From: Grammothele lineata
Lineage: Eukaryota; Basidiomycota; Agaricomycetes; Polyporales; Polyporaceae
Length of the DNA stretch: 40,613 nucleotides
Reading direction: 5' to 3'
NCBI GenBank assembly: GCA_002150815.3
Contig: NDFF03000052.1
Coordinates: 1-40,613 of the forward strand
Below are positions 30,190 through 40,344 of the stretch, piece by piece (position 1 is the stretch's first letter; each line of letters begins with the position of its first letter). A program made the translations under genes and the position numbers. Under the pieces are notes generated by a model. The model did not search any database. It saw only the letters and a list, made by a program, of their open reading frames with translations, and was not told where the DNA came from.

Positions 30190-30996
30190 ATGACTCAACG
30201 TAGCGCTCGGAACTTCACGGCTCTCTTTCGTCCGCCATCTTCAATGCTTCAACGTCAGCTTCACAGAGTCATGCACTTGCGATATCTTCTCGTCCTTGAC
30301 TTCGAGGCTACCTGTGATCATACTGGAACATTAGTGCCACGCGAAGAAATGGAGATTATCGAGTTTCCGACACTGTTATACGATATGGAGGACGATAGAG
30401 TACAGGCGACATTCCACGAATACGTCCGCCCCGCCAAACATGCCATTTTGACCGAGTTCTGTACACAACTCACTGGGATTGAGCAGGTGAGTGGCTGCAC
30501 ACGGCTACGATCAATTTATGGCATGATCTTAAGCTACGTTCTCCTTTAGAAAACAGCGGATGCCGGGGACACATTCAAGCCTGTCTGGGATCGCTATCTA
30601 GAGTTTCTGCGCTCGCATGGGATACTGGAGCACCCAGAAAAGTTTATCTTCCTAACGTGCGGTGACTGGGACCTCAAGACGATGCTTCCGCAGCAGCTGC
30701 GGTTGAGCGGGATCGACACGTCCACTATGCCCTCAGCCTTTGATGTTCCGCGATCCAGGGATCCGGCCATGGGTTCGCTGCCCGCGCCATTCGACCGGTG
30801 GATCAACATAAAGAGGTCCTACCAGAGACTGTACGGGCTTCGGAACGCGAAGGGGATGGATGGAATGCTACATCATGCGCGTATGACGCTTGAGGGCCAG
30901 CATCACTCGGGCATCGACGACTGTCGAAACATCCTCCGCCTCGTTCAGCATATGCTCGCGGACGGCTGGCAGCCCTCTAACGATATCCCGCGCTGA
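30190..30996 (+). CDS. ERI-1-type DEDDh 3'-5' exonuclease
   Basis: Two exons (30190-30486, 30550-30996) give 247 residues. Exo motif I is YLLVLDFEATCD and the following EIIEFPTLLYD is the ERI-1/ERI2/ERI3 subgroup signature. Then come YVRPAKHAILTEFCTQLTGI, GDWDLKTMLPQQ (motif II) and HHSGIDDCRNILRLV (motif III, with catalytic His and Asp). All DEDDh acidic residues appear present. There is no SAP domain, so it is closer to the short ERI3/PRNIP and Snipper-type enzymes than to C. elegans ERI-1 itself. These trim histone mRNA, 5.8S rRNA ends or small RNAs. Start ATG 30190 gives an N-terminus MTQRSARNFTALFRP; ATG 30244 or 30271 are alternatives. Neighbours do not suggest a specific RNAi link. Confidence 0.88.
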
Positions 30997-31781
30997 CGAA
31001 CTTTCGCTGACTACGCCGCCCGTGCGGGGTACCCAGAGGGACAACGTTGGATATGGATGAGGTCACAGATCCCAGCTCTGTCATCGCGGGTGTTTGTTTT
31101 ATCTGGCGTCGTTTGTCGGAGCATTTCATGTAGGATCGCGGACTCGAACTCCCCATTCATTGCTATACGATCACCATTGGTATCGGGCTTAACTCGTACG
31201 ATTGATCTGTCAGTACTAGTACTTAGTCGCCACGATTGGGTTCGGATTATAGATGCCTGTCCAGCATATACGACTTTGAGCTCCCCGGACGTGTGACGCT
31301 GGTAGACGCCTGCGAAGACAATAAGGATCCCCACGCACTCACACGCCTCACCTATCTTTCGAGTCCTAGCCTTGCCTGTGCACTTTCGAACACGGCGCAT
31401 CTCGCTTCGGTTGCATCGACTTCCCGATCTCAACTATTCCGCTGACCATTACGGAGCTACCTGGATTCGTCTGGTATGCCCCTCGTCCCGCATGCAGAAC
31501 ACAATAGGTACAGGGCGCCCGTAGCACCCTCTAGAGCGCACATTGTGTGCTCTTCTCGTCCCCTGCGCCCGGAAGGCACGTCTCGTAGGCTCCATTTCTG
31601 TCTGCTTGGCTACCCCCGCAACAATGAGAGTGAGCCGCGCGCTCGCCACTCGATGTTCTTCCGGGTCCGCGCCCGACCCCGCGAGTGTATAACTACCCCC
31701 ACAAGCAGGCCACGGTAAACCTCCGAACTTCTGCTGTCCCCACACCCATTACAAACCCCGCAATCCCCTGGGTTTCCCTGT
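30997..31781. other. Intergenic region
   Basis: 785 bp between the exonuclease and small family member B. A 140-codon minus-strand frame (31011-31433) has no recognisable motif or plausible splice sites, and the plus-strand frames are equally bare. No gene supported. Confidence 0.45.
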
Positions 31782-32261
31782 ATGCCCACCAGCACGGCGA
31801 CACACGATGTTCAGCTCGAGGTCTGCAACGACACAGACCGAACGGTCACCCTACAAACTATACGCCAGCATGGCGGAGGTACCTCTCGGATGGCATTTGG
31901 CCCTTGTGTACCAGTTCATCCAGGGGAGAGCCTACCTCTGGTTGTCGCAACTGGCGTCATGTACAGATATAAAATCGAGCGAAAGGATGGAACACACAGG
32001 CCCGCAGTGGATATGTTGTAAGGCATTCGAGAAAATACGCTGCCTGCAGCACGCTTGCTGATAGCTAGACTCTCCTATAGTGTGACCGTCTGGCGCGACG
32101 CACAGTGCAGGATATCCCAAATATTCGGGGCTCCACTGATGCCTCACCACTGCGGGTGCCACAAAAATATTCCCCTCGGGGACGGCGTCCGGGTCACCTT
32201 GAGAGAGTGGCACGGCGACAGCCCGCCGCACCGAATAATCATGGTGAGACCGCCTATGTAA
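31782..32261 (+). CDS. Small protein of an uncharacterised WRD-motif family (member B)
   Basis: Two exons (31782-32017, 32081-32261) give 138 residues. It begins MPTSTATHDVQLEVCNDTDR, then CVPVHPGESLPLVVATGVMY and RYKIERKDGTHRPAVDM. After the intron come FVTVWRDAQCRISQIFGAPL, a Cys/His-rich stretch MPHHCGCHKNIPLGDGVRVT and EWHGDSPPHRIIMVRPPM. The intron sits at the same alignment point, just before VTxWRD, as in member A (24247-24786), which supports common ancestry. Member A has an extra intron after LDAG. There is no signal peptide. The C-termini differ: A has a second WRD, B has the CGC-H cluster. The last codons could instead be removed by an intron starting at 32244 (GTGAGA). Function unknown. 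Confidence 0.7.
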
Positions 32262-32673
32262 TGCTTTCCATTATAATTTTGTTGATTGATCCATGCGAGG
32301 GATTTTAGGACCCTTGCCACGACACAGGTTGAGACAGCAGTGGGCGGTCGTTAAGGAAGTGCATGGCTAGCCGAGTAACCATTGGTGTGTATTGGTTTCT
32401 GCGTCACGACTGTTTGACCTGTACAATAGCCAACAAATTCCCTGTATTTGTACTAGATTGTTTCAACCAGATCGTGTGTTCAGGATCTTGGCCGCTCTCC
32501 TAGAACAGCGGATAATTCACGGTCAACAGACTGATAGCCGCAGAGCGTTCTCGAGAGAAACTCACGTGAAGATGTCCCAGACCGCCGTCTCGTTGGGATA
32601 AATGGCAAGGCCTAAATACCGTGATGAGCGAAATGGAAGCCGATCTTAGATATACGGCGGAGTAGATCGCGAT
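32262..32673. other. Convergent intergenic region
   Basis: 412 bp between member B and the mannanase-like gene stop. Expected 3' UTRs only. Nothing else seen. Confidence 0.5.
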
Positions 32674-34910
32674 CTACGCAAATCGGGACAGCGTACCGTC
32701 GTTCGGGGACGCCTGGGGCTCGGCGAAGGCACAAGGAAAGAATAGGGTTTTCGTGAGATTTTTCAAAAACGTGATAGTTGGGTAGGAGCTACGTACGCCT
32801 TCGACGATTGCGTCAGCGTACTTGATGAGACGATTTCCGCCGTCTTCGGTCAGACCTAGCTGACCCCATTGCCACGGGAAGATACTTTGAGATGTCTCTT
32901 CAGTTGATAAAGCGTCATAGGCAGAAGAAGGGACTTGCTTACCCCCCATGTCTGGTGTCCAGAGCGCGCTGTACCCATTTTGGATAGACGATACTCTTGT
33001 TTTCTAGAATGGGATCAACAAGTACAGCGGGACTATAGTCACTGTACGACTTACCCAGGCCACCTAAGCCAAATTCTTCGAGAATGACAGGTTTTTTTGC
33101 ACGATTAGCGGCTGAATGGAGTACTGAGCTTACGCATCAATGCAATAGCAAAATGCATACACTGAACGTGCTGATCAATCCATTTCAGACCCCAGCTCTC
33201 GGTTGTGAAGTTAGATCCTGGGAAGTCCTGTCGAACAGCTCGTCAAGGAAAAGAAGAGCATGTGACATCCGGGTGCTCACAAGCTCGGGGTACCTACGAT
33301 GAAACGAAGAACAACTGTGTGAAGACATGCTGAATCTCTATTGAAATCCTATGTGCCTTACCAGGTTTGAGGGTAGAGGTGCTATACGCGGCCAGAGTTT
33401 GAAGTCAGAAGTAGCATGAAACCGATACTGATCGACACACGTAGGTACCGAAGTCGATGTTCGGCAGAAGCATGTCATGATCGAAGTCCTCTCCGGCTGC
33501 AAACACTATAAGACGAGCCTTCATGATAGGAAACGCATGCACCCACCTTGACCATTGTAGTTGTAATCGCTCACAAGGGTGTGGTTGAACCAGCTAGGTG
33601 GGCCACTTTATTCGGGTACGAGCAAAATAGAAGCATATGGCTCCAACTCACTACGTCTCAGGGTCCTTCCAGAAGAAATGACCTTCCCCGCCGGTGGTGA
33701 TGAGATGGTTCGAGTCCCTGCGCCACGTCAGCGACAGGCGAAAGTAAAAAGAGCTGTCGGGGAACTCACAAACTGCGGACAAAGTTTGACTGCTGCTCGT
33801 ACCACTTCCGGAGTGTGTTTGAACCGGGGACGCAAGTTGGGCCCGCCTGAAGGGTATCGCTCAGGCAGCGCGCCTCGTTCATCAGTTCCCAGGCGAAGAT
33901 CGCCGGCGAATCCTTGTAACGATCAACAATGGTCTTCACATATGACTCTATCACCCGGTTAGGGAGTGGCTTCAGCATTCAAGCTTCAAGGGAGCTGCTC
34001 ACGGTATGACGTGATGATCACCTCGCTCGTAAAGAAGATGTCATGCGTCTGCCCAGTACCAGCAATCCACTGAACGAAAAGATCAGAGCCCTGGGTAATA
34101 TGCGTGGTCAGTTGCGTAACACACGGGCCTCGTTATACCGCGCGTACGCCATAGCCGACCCTAAGAATGGGTATTCATTAGCCGGGCCCTCGATGCAACG
34201 GATACAGCTGTAATCACCAGTTATTCGTGAATGCAACAATTACCTTGATATCGTATTTGACTGCAGTAGCAATAACGTTGTCCAGGCGCTGCAGACCTTG
34301 AGGACCTTCGTTAAGCAACCAGTCGGAACTGTTCCACAGCTGCGTAAGAGTCGTGTCAATGATAGAGATAACGATCAGTGCGAGTATGGACCATGCCTGG
34401 TGGTAAGTGAGGTTGGACTGTAGAGCTCCAGGTAGTTCCGTTGCATTGATGGCATTAAATCCCTGTTCCGAGTCATGTCTCAATAAGTGTTGTAACAATA
34501 GGTGTAATAACTCCGCAAATCTTGTATAGCATACCCAGGTACGAAGGACTTTCACGCCAGCTTGCTGCATGGACCTGAAGGTGAGTTCGACGTCTCGATC
34601 TTCCGTCAAGAGGGGCAGCCACTATAGCAGCCACTTGTCAAGGATCAATCATTTCCCCGAAGAAGCATTCGTGCGCACATAGGAATTCGCGCCAACGAAG
34701 GCCTGCCACGTCGCTGTCAGCTTGATCTAAACGATGTAACAACGAAGCCCTTACAAAAGGCTTGCCGTCGAGTTCGAAGTTCCTGCCGTTCGTGGTGACA
34801 AATCCGTTGGGGACCCTGCTATTCTTTTGCGGGACACTTGTTGCCCTAGCCAAAGAGGCCAGGATTGCCACCAAGCACAACACATGTTGCACGAAAAGCA
34901 ACGACTGCAT
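32674..34910 (-). CDS. Secreted GH5-family endo-beta-mannanase-like enzyme
   Basis: Predicted retaining glycoside hydrolase acting on beta-mannans in plant cell walls. Splicing 18 exons gives about 414 residues. MQSLLFVQHVLCLVAILASL is a signal peptide. The barrel follows: GFVTTNGRNFELDGKPF|AFVGANSY|WLPLL, GVKVLRTW|GFNAIN, LWNSSDWLLNEGPQGLQRLD, VIVAFTNNW|VGYG|GSDLF, FAWELMNEARC (acid/base Glu about residue 210), NHLITTGGEGHFFW, HLYPQTW|YPEL|DFPGSNF, and KPVILEEFGLGGL (nucleophile Glu about 345), ending IFPWQWGQLGLTEDGG and ASPNDGTLSRFA. There is no cellulose-binding module. Several exons are tiny (24, 13, 20 and 13 nt) and one intron has a GC donor (34340-34396). A TATA box lies 60 bp upstream. 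The fit is to fungal GH5_7-like mannanases; substrate specificity within GH5 is not proven. Confidence 0.9.
34148..34160 (-). other. 13-nt microexon in the mannanase-like gene
   Basis: GGTCGGCTATGGC, bounded by TTCTTAG and GTACGC and flanked by two 57-bp introns. It supplies the conserved VGYG of the active-site region; without it frame and motif are lost. Confidence 0.7.
34340..34396 (-). other. GC-AG intron in the mannanase-like gene
   Basis: 57 bp, donor CAG|GCATGG and acceptor CTTACGCAG|CTG, phase 0, joining NLTYHQ to LWNSSDWLLNEG. The only nearby GT would shift frame. Confidence 0.65.
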
Positions 34911-35633
34911 CCTTCGACAAGAGAGGGGGGGATACGAGTACTGGAACTGGAAGGCTCCGAGGCTGAATCTTTTATACGTGTCTGAGCGCATCGGAATGCC
35001 GTCCACCTCGAGTTCTTTACTTAGAAGTCGCATTAAGGCCTACGTGAAGTCCCGATACTGGCATAGATTGTCACTCCGAAAGCCATCTGGTCCCGGAAGA
35101 ATATCGGGAAGCAGTCAGCTGCGAGGGCCGGATCCGAGTCGGGTGCGCGTGACGCGCCGACGGTCCGTCGGCCACTCGTAGCTTACCTCCTGTATAAGCA
35201 GGCTTGAGATGAGGAACAGTTCCTGATACGAGCTGCAGCTGCACTATACTCTTCTCGGGACATAATACATCGTAGTCCATCGAACCCCCCTCGTCTCCTT
35301 GGCCACTGAATGACGACGCTGACTCGTAATACGTACAGGGACACTACTTAGTAGGCAGTCAGGGTGCTACTGGCAGCGTCGTGCGTGGTCAATATGATAT
35401 ACTATTTTACCTCGGAGTACATTGCAGGCGGCAGGCAATGTGTCAGGTCCTGAGCTGTCTAAGTTCGGTTGAGATCTTGAATGTCATGGTTTGTCATGGG
35501 AAGCGGATTGCCTATTCTGGATGTGTATAATTTCGCCGGTCTCAAGCGCCCAAGTCCGTTTTGAGCCACAGCGGTCACTAGCACTCAGGCTGTCGGTTCG
35601 GCAGAGCGGTCAGAACTTCACCTCCTGGCTACG
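34911..35633. promoter_or_regulatory. Divergent intergenic region (mannanase / IPI1)
   Basis: 723 bp between divergent starts, with the mannanase TATA box at its left end. G-runs at 34925-34931 and C-runs at 35285-35291 could serve carbon-catabolite regulators, but no exact SYGGRG pair was established. No gene seen. Confidence 0.5.
34969..34976 (-). promoter_or_regulatory. TATA box of the mannanase-like gene
   Basis: TATAAAAG on the minus strand, about 60 bp upstream of the start codon at 34910, typical of inducible secreted hydrolase genes. Confidence 0.65.
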
Positions 35634-38599
35634 ATGCCCAAGAGTTCAAAGAAGAGGAAAGACAAGGCGGCCGACTTTACAGTAAGAACATATGTCCCAA
35701 CACGCGGTTGAAACATACACCTTATTCTATCCAAACAGAAAGCGAAGCTCAAGCTTGGAAAAGGAAAGCAAGCACCGAGCAATGCGGTAGACACTTCGTT
35801 CAAATCCAGGTGTAAGCACTCGCATCTTACAGCAATGTTCATGATTCTCAAACAGATGTACAGCCATTGCGCTTCCGTCTCAAAGCATTGCTGCAGAGAA
35901 AGATAAAGACACGCCAAGCACTAAAAGGAAGCTTACCTTCGATGCTCTCGTCCTCCATTTGAAGCATTATAACGCCTCGACACGAAAAGGTTCGAGAAAT
36001 TAACATATCAGCGTATCATATATCTAAGCATATCGTGCAGATGGCCTTCTGGGTCTCAGGGAACTACTAGAAGCTCACCCAGAGATAATCACGTTCAACC
36101 TCACCACGCTCATAAACAACTGCGTCAAGCTGATTGGGGATGAAGTATGTTGCGGTCGTCACTATGATGTACTTTCGTCTAATCCGTCTTCTAGGATGCA
36201 AGCGTACGCAAGGTTCTCTTGTCTTTCTTCTCCTGGCTCTTCCGGCAAGTGCCCAGGGTACGTCAATCAAATTTAACGAGAGATTCGATCCGTTATGAGC
36301 TCACATCTACGCCCCAAGGACGATCTGACTCCACATTCTCCGGTCCTTCTGCTGTTCACCACATCAGCCCAGACACACATTTTCCCAGAAATACGCATCG
36401 ATGCCGTCCGTTTCATCGATGTCTTCCTTGAATACATTCCTGACGTCGTGACGGACGGTTGGATACGCTCAGGGGGCAGTAGCCACGGGCGCAGAGTGCT
36501 TGAGGGATACCTCGGCATCCTCAATGCTGGTACTACTTTCGGCGGCGAAGGGGGTGAGCTCGTGACTCGACAGGTGGTACTATGCAGCCTGCTGATTATT
36601 GCCGTAGACGCGGGGCCAGCGCGGGCAACATCGACTGCGAGCGTCGTGCTGTCACCAGCTGTAAGCTCCACCCTTTCTTAGGCGGAACACAGTTGACGTC
36701 GATCTCTACAGTCGAAGCTCGTTGTTTTGAAATCGTTGTCGTCATTCCTATCGCACGCTATTCACTCATCGTGGAACGCGAGGGAACCCTCTGCATCGTC
36801 TACGAGTACGCCTACTTGGTATTTGTCCTCTTGCTTCTCATCGGTGTTGGCGTTCGATTGTTTCGACTCTCTTCTGCAACCTACGCTTTCCGAACAGTAC
36901 CGTCACAGACATTCAGACTCGAGGCAGTGGAGAGAAGAGGTTGCGAACGAGGGAGAAGAGGGCTTCGTGGGCCAATTCCCACTAGTCTCGACCTTATCCT
37001 CAGCAGAGCTTTCATTGGATGAACTGGATTCCGTTGTCGATTCTTCCCTCCCCAACAGAGAAGGGAACTGTGATGGGGCTGGGACGGACCCGGAGGTATC
37101 ATGCGCTATGGTACGGCTTACACCGTATGCCGACATGCCCGTTGCTCATATTTTATTGCTAGCAACTCGCTCGGACGCTCCAGTCGACCCTTGTTTCGAC
37201 ATTCTTAGACTGTGCTCCTGCCGCATTTTCTCCCAGCACAAGTCCACCTGAGATCGAGCTGCAAATGGTGGTTGTTGTGTGTCGACTGTCCCGCAGCTTA
37301 TACGGACGGATACTCCAAGACTCGGCCGAGGTAGGCTTTTCGACTAGTTTCTCCAGTTCAGAGTAATTGTACTTATGTTTGCGGACACAGTCCGGAAAGT
37401 CACATGAAAAGCCAGAGGCCGACCTCCAAGCTCTCCTCTCGTATCTGACCCCTTACTTCCCCTTCACCATCGCCGGACCCCCAAACGCACGGCGAGACAT
37501 CAAGGTTGAACACGCCTTCCAAGACCTCAATATTGTGTATTGCGAGCTCTCGTCCCTCCTGGCCTTGGCGTCTCAGGGCGACGGTAGCCCCGCCTCATCG
37601 GCCTCCGCCAAGGCCGGAGCCGGTCGTCGCGCGGGACATGTCGGGCGCTCCTCATCTGTGCCCCTTTCTGTACGTCAGATCGGGCGCGTCGGTGCGTACG
37701 TAGTGGAGCTCCTACGGGGCCAGGCGCAGGGCGGGGGTGCGCTCCCGCGGCCGATGACGCCCCAGGCGTATGTCGCGCTCCTGCCCACCGTCTGGTCGCT
37801 CCTGAACGGGCGGCAGGGGGACGGCGGGACGGGTGAAAACGAGGGGGCGTCGGCGTCGGCGTCGGATGTGTTCTCGGCGGCGGTGGATCATGCGATTAAG
37901 GCGACGTCCACGTCGGCTGCCAAGAGGCACACGGTTGAGTTCGTCGGACGGCTCGTTCTGGTGCGTGGCTCGGCCTTGTGGCGCTGTTCTTGCAGAAACT
38001 GAGGGGGCGGCGGCCGGACAGCTGGACCGAGAGGCCGAATATGCGGGCGCATTCAGGGCCGGGCGCAGTGCCGAGGAGGACGCGAGACTGGAGGAGTGGA
38101 TTCTGCAGCTGCCGAAGACGCTCTGGGAGCTCGGCGGCAACCATCCCGCGACGTCCGAGGTCCGTGCATCTCGCGTTCTCGTTCTGCATCAGGATCTCCG
38201 CCCGCTCACTCCGCCCACCGACGTCAGGTCATCCTTCGCCTTCTCCTCCGTCTCTGTCACCGTCGGTCGCCGCTCCTCCGCCCGGCGGTGAGTGTCGTTT
38301 TCTGTCCGCAGCCAGATCCGCCCTGATTCGGTTTCGCGCTCCAGACTTACGCCGCACTACGCTCCCGCCTTCTCCCTTACTTCTCCGTCACGCACCCCGT
38401 CCGCGGGAAGCTTCCCGGCCCGTTTACAAAGCTTCCTGCCGATTCTCCTCTCCGACGTCTCGTCCTCGACGTCGTCGCATCGGTGCTTTGCCACGGCCCC
38501 CGATCGGTCCAAGACGACGGTCTCCGGGCCGCTGTGACCGAGGCCGTACGAGACGTCTCCGAGTCCACTTACTGGGCAGGCATATCCTCCTCACTCTAA
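35634..38599 (+). CDS. IPI1: Pre-rRNA processing protein Ipi1 / TEX10-like
   Basis: Component of the Rix1 complex needed for ITS2 processing and 60S maturation in the nucleus. It begins MPKSSKKRKDKAADFT|KAKLKLGKGK, a basic nuclear-type N-terminus. The Ipi1 helical repeat follows: LTFDALVLHLKHYNASTRK|DGLLGLRELL, DASVRKVLLSFFSWLFRQVP, DDLTPHSPVLLLFTTSAQTH, IFPEIRIDAVRFIDVFLEYI and GRRVLEGYLGILNAGTTF. Later parts are ATSTASVVLSPA|SKLVVLKSLSSF, LLSYLTPYFPFTIAGPPNAR, EEWILQLPKTLWELGGNHPA, VILRLLLRLCHRRSPLLRPA and TYAALRSRLLPYFSVTHPVR followed by GKLPGPFTKLP, ending TYWAGISSSL, TAA 38597-38599. About a dozen exons are needed. The intron near 37961-38002 is unusually short and its ends are uncertain. 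An in-frame 54-bp intron (36554-36607) could be retained without a stop. Confidence 0.88.
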
Positions 38600-38739
38600 C
38601 GTTTCCTAGTCATGGCACTTAGTTCGCCCTCAGTACTTCTGTTCATTCTATCCTACTTCTGCATTGACACGTCGCGAGCTCTCTACTACAGCCATCGTGC
38701 TACATGTATCTCACAAGCTGCCCTCATGTAGTCTGGAAA

Positions 38740-40344
38740 TTACGTTCGTCGCTCTTCTGCATCTCTGTCCTCGTCTGATGTCAGGTCTTCGTCGACGTGC
38801 TGGCTCTCGAACATCTCTAACACCGCCTCGTGGGCGAACGTATCAGTGAGTTGCGCGACTGTAGCCGCGGAACGATCGAGCTCCCAATCCGACATGACAG
38901 CGTCGCTTTCGTCGTCACTGGTCTCCCAGTCCGTTTCCTCCTCGCTCTCCGTTTCCGGGACGAATTCTTGCGGTTCGTAGTTCTCCTCTTCTTCACTCTC
39001 ATCATCTACGTCCCCTTCCTTCTGTCCCGCGTCCCCATCCTCACTTTCCTCCGATTCCCAATCCTCATCCTCATCATCACACTCATTGCCATCCTCGTCG
39101 GGAGGTAGGTACACGAACCACGGCATGTCCACCCACGACCCGCTATCCGGCGTGACAGTCAACGCTGTCTGCACGACGAACGACGCCGGGAACCGCACCA
39201 GGCGCACCGGGTCGCCGTGGCCTACCGCCTCAGGGTGGCACACCCGCGGCAACTCCACCCGCGCGATCCTGCGCAGGTGCCGGACCCGCTCGAGTGCGGG
39301 CATGTCCCCCCTCTCCACGAAGGATGTCCGCTGCAGCTCGAATCCCGCTGGGGCGAGCAAGCACGAGTGGCACCACATGTCGAGAAAACGCAGCGTCCGC
39401 GAGCGCACCTCCCCGTAGTCGGGGCCTGTGTCCGAGAGCGTGGCGGGGAGGATGAGGTGCTCGAGCCGCGGGCACAGGTCCCCGAGCTCCGAGAGGCCAT
39501 CTCTTGCGAATGAAGGCCATGAGTAGTCATACGTGCGATCCAGCTTGTCCGGGAAGAGGTGCAGATATACAAGGTGCTCTCCGTGCGCCTTGATCAACGA
39601 CATGGGTGCATCTCGACAGCCGAGCGTGGTGAGATACGTGAGCCCGGAGAGAACCCACTTCGTGGAGGCGTAAGCGGTAAACGCCCACTTGTCCGTGTAC
39701 AACTGCAGGTCTTCCAGCTGTTGAAGCTTGATGCCAGGGAGCTGTTCCAACCCACTGAGGTCAGCGTTCGGATGAACGGGTCCAAGCCTGAGTGTCCGTA
39801 GGTGTTTGGCGGATGACAAGAGGGTATGAAGCGCAGTGATGTCCCCTTCCCGCAGCACCATCGAGATATCAAGTTCGCGGAGACCCGTAGAGAGTTGTTG
39901 TAGCAGCGCACCCCCGATATCCTCTGTAGGGTTACGGAGAAACCACGCAGGGTTGAAGCCTTCCCAACTCCCGTCCTCCCCTGCGGGCACCGCAACGGTC
40001 GGGAAGTTCTCGTTCGGGCGGAACCAGAACGCACGAAGCGCGTTGCACCGCCTGAAAATGAACAGCAGGTTCTGGCGCACGACCCCCGCGCACGGGGCCC
40101 ACACGACGCAACCGTCGAGGCGCACACGCTGGACGAGCGCCGCGAGGCGCTTCCCGCCCTCACCGAGCGTACGGGCGAGGGCGGGGATCTGGCCCATCCG
40201 CCAGAGCACGACGTCCTCGTACAGGGCCGCGGTCGCGGGACCGGACCACGCCTTGCAGACGAGAACGTATGATGGCAAATGTGTATATTTATTAGTTTTG
40301 GCGCACGCGCCGATTAGCCGAGCCGCGCCACATTTATCCCGCAT
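38740..40344 (-). CDS. F-box/LRR-like protein with acidic tail, N-terminus uncertain
   Basis: A continuous 534-codon frame. Near the N-terminus, LPSYVLVCKAWSGPATAALY matches the second half of a fungal F-box (L..VCKAW...A..ALY). The first half (LPPEL...) is not found upstream, so the proposed start MRDKCGAARLIGACAKTNKY may be wrong or the gene truncated. The body has leucine-rich repeats: LQQLSTGLRELDISMVLREG, HLRTLRLGPVHPNADLSGLE, QQLEDLQLY, LTYLTTLGCRDAPMSLIKAH and LCPRLEHLILPATLSD. The last ~110 residues are extremely acidic (DEDEDWESEESEDGD, ETESEEETDWETSDDESDAV). Such proteins may act as SCF adaptors. It converges with IPI1, 140 bp apart. Confidence 0.7.
   Translation of the reverse strand: MRDKCGAARLIGACAKTNKYTHLPSYVLVCKAWSGPATAALYEDVVLWRMGQIPALARTLGEGGKRLAALVQRVRLDGCVVWAPCAGVVRQNLLFIFRRCNALRAFWFRPNENFPTVAVPAGEDGSWEGFNPAWFLRNPTEDIGGALLQQLSTGLRELDISMVLREGDITALHTLLSSAKHLRTLRLGPVHPNADLSGLEQLPGIKLQQLEDLQLYTDKWAFTAYASTKWVLSGLTYLTTLGCRDAPMSLIKAHGEHLVYLHLFPDKLDRTYDYSWPSFARDGLSELGDLCPRLEHLILPATLSDTGPDYGEVRSRTLRFLDMWCHSCLLAPAGFELQRTSFVERGDMPALERVRHLRRIARVELPRVCHPEAVGHGDPVRLVRFPASFVVQTALTVTPDSGSWVDMPWFVYLPPDEDGNECDDEDEDWESEESEDGDAGQKEGDVDDESEEEENYEPQEFVPETESEEETDWETSDDESDAVMSDWELDRSAATVAQLTDTFAHEAVLEMFESQHVDEDLTSDEDRDAEERRT

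Noticed and set aside
31130..31160. Reverse-strand T-loop-like GGAGTTCGAGTCC
   Set aside because: The flanking five bases on each side are not complementary, so no T-arm; no tRNA cloverleaf could be drawn.
31011..31433. 140-codon minus-strand open frame
   Set aside because: No motif, no good splice context, and amino-acid content typical of a chance frame.
33115..33150. Apparent 22-bp intron or mutated acceptor just before the mannanase nucleophile motif
   Set aside because: A better donor (GTATGC) slightly upstream with the acceptor CATTCAG gives a normal ~49-bp intron and the expected DQHVQ|SANRAKKPVILEEF, so there is no lesion.
33700..33730. tRNA B-box-like GGTTCGAGTCC
   Set aside because: The flanking bases do not form a T-stem or acceptor stem, there is no A box at the right distance, and it lies inside a spliced region of the mannanase-like gene.
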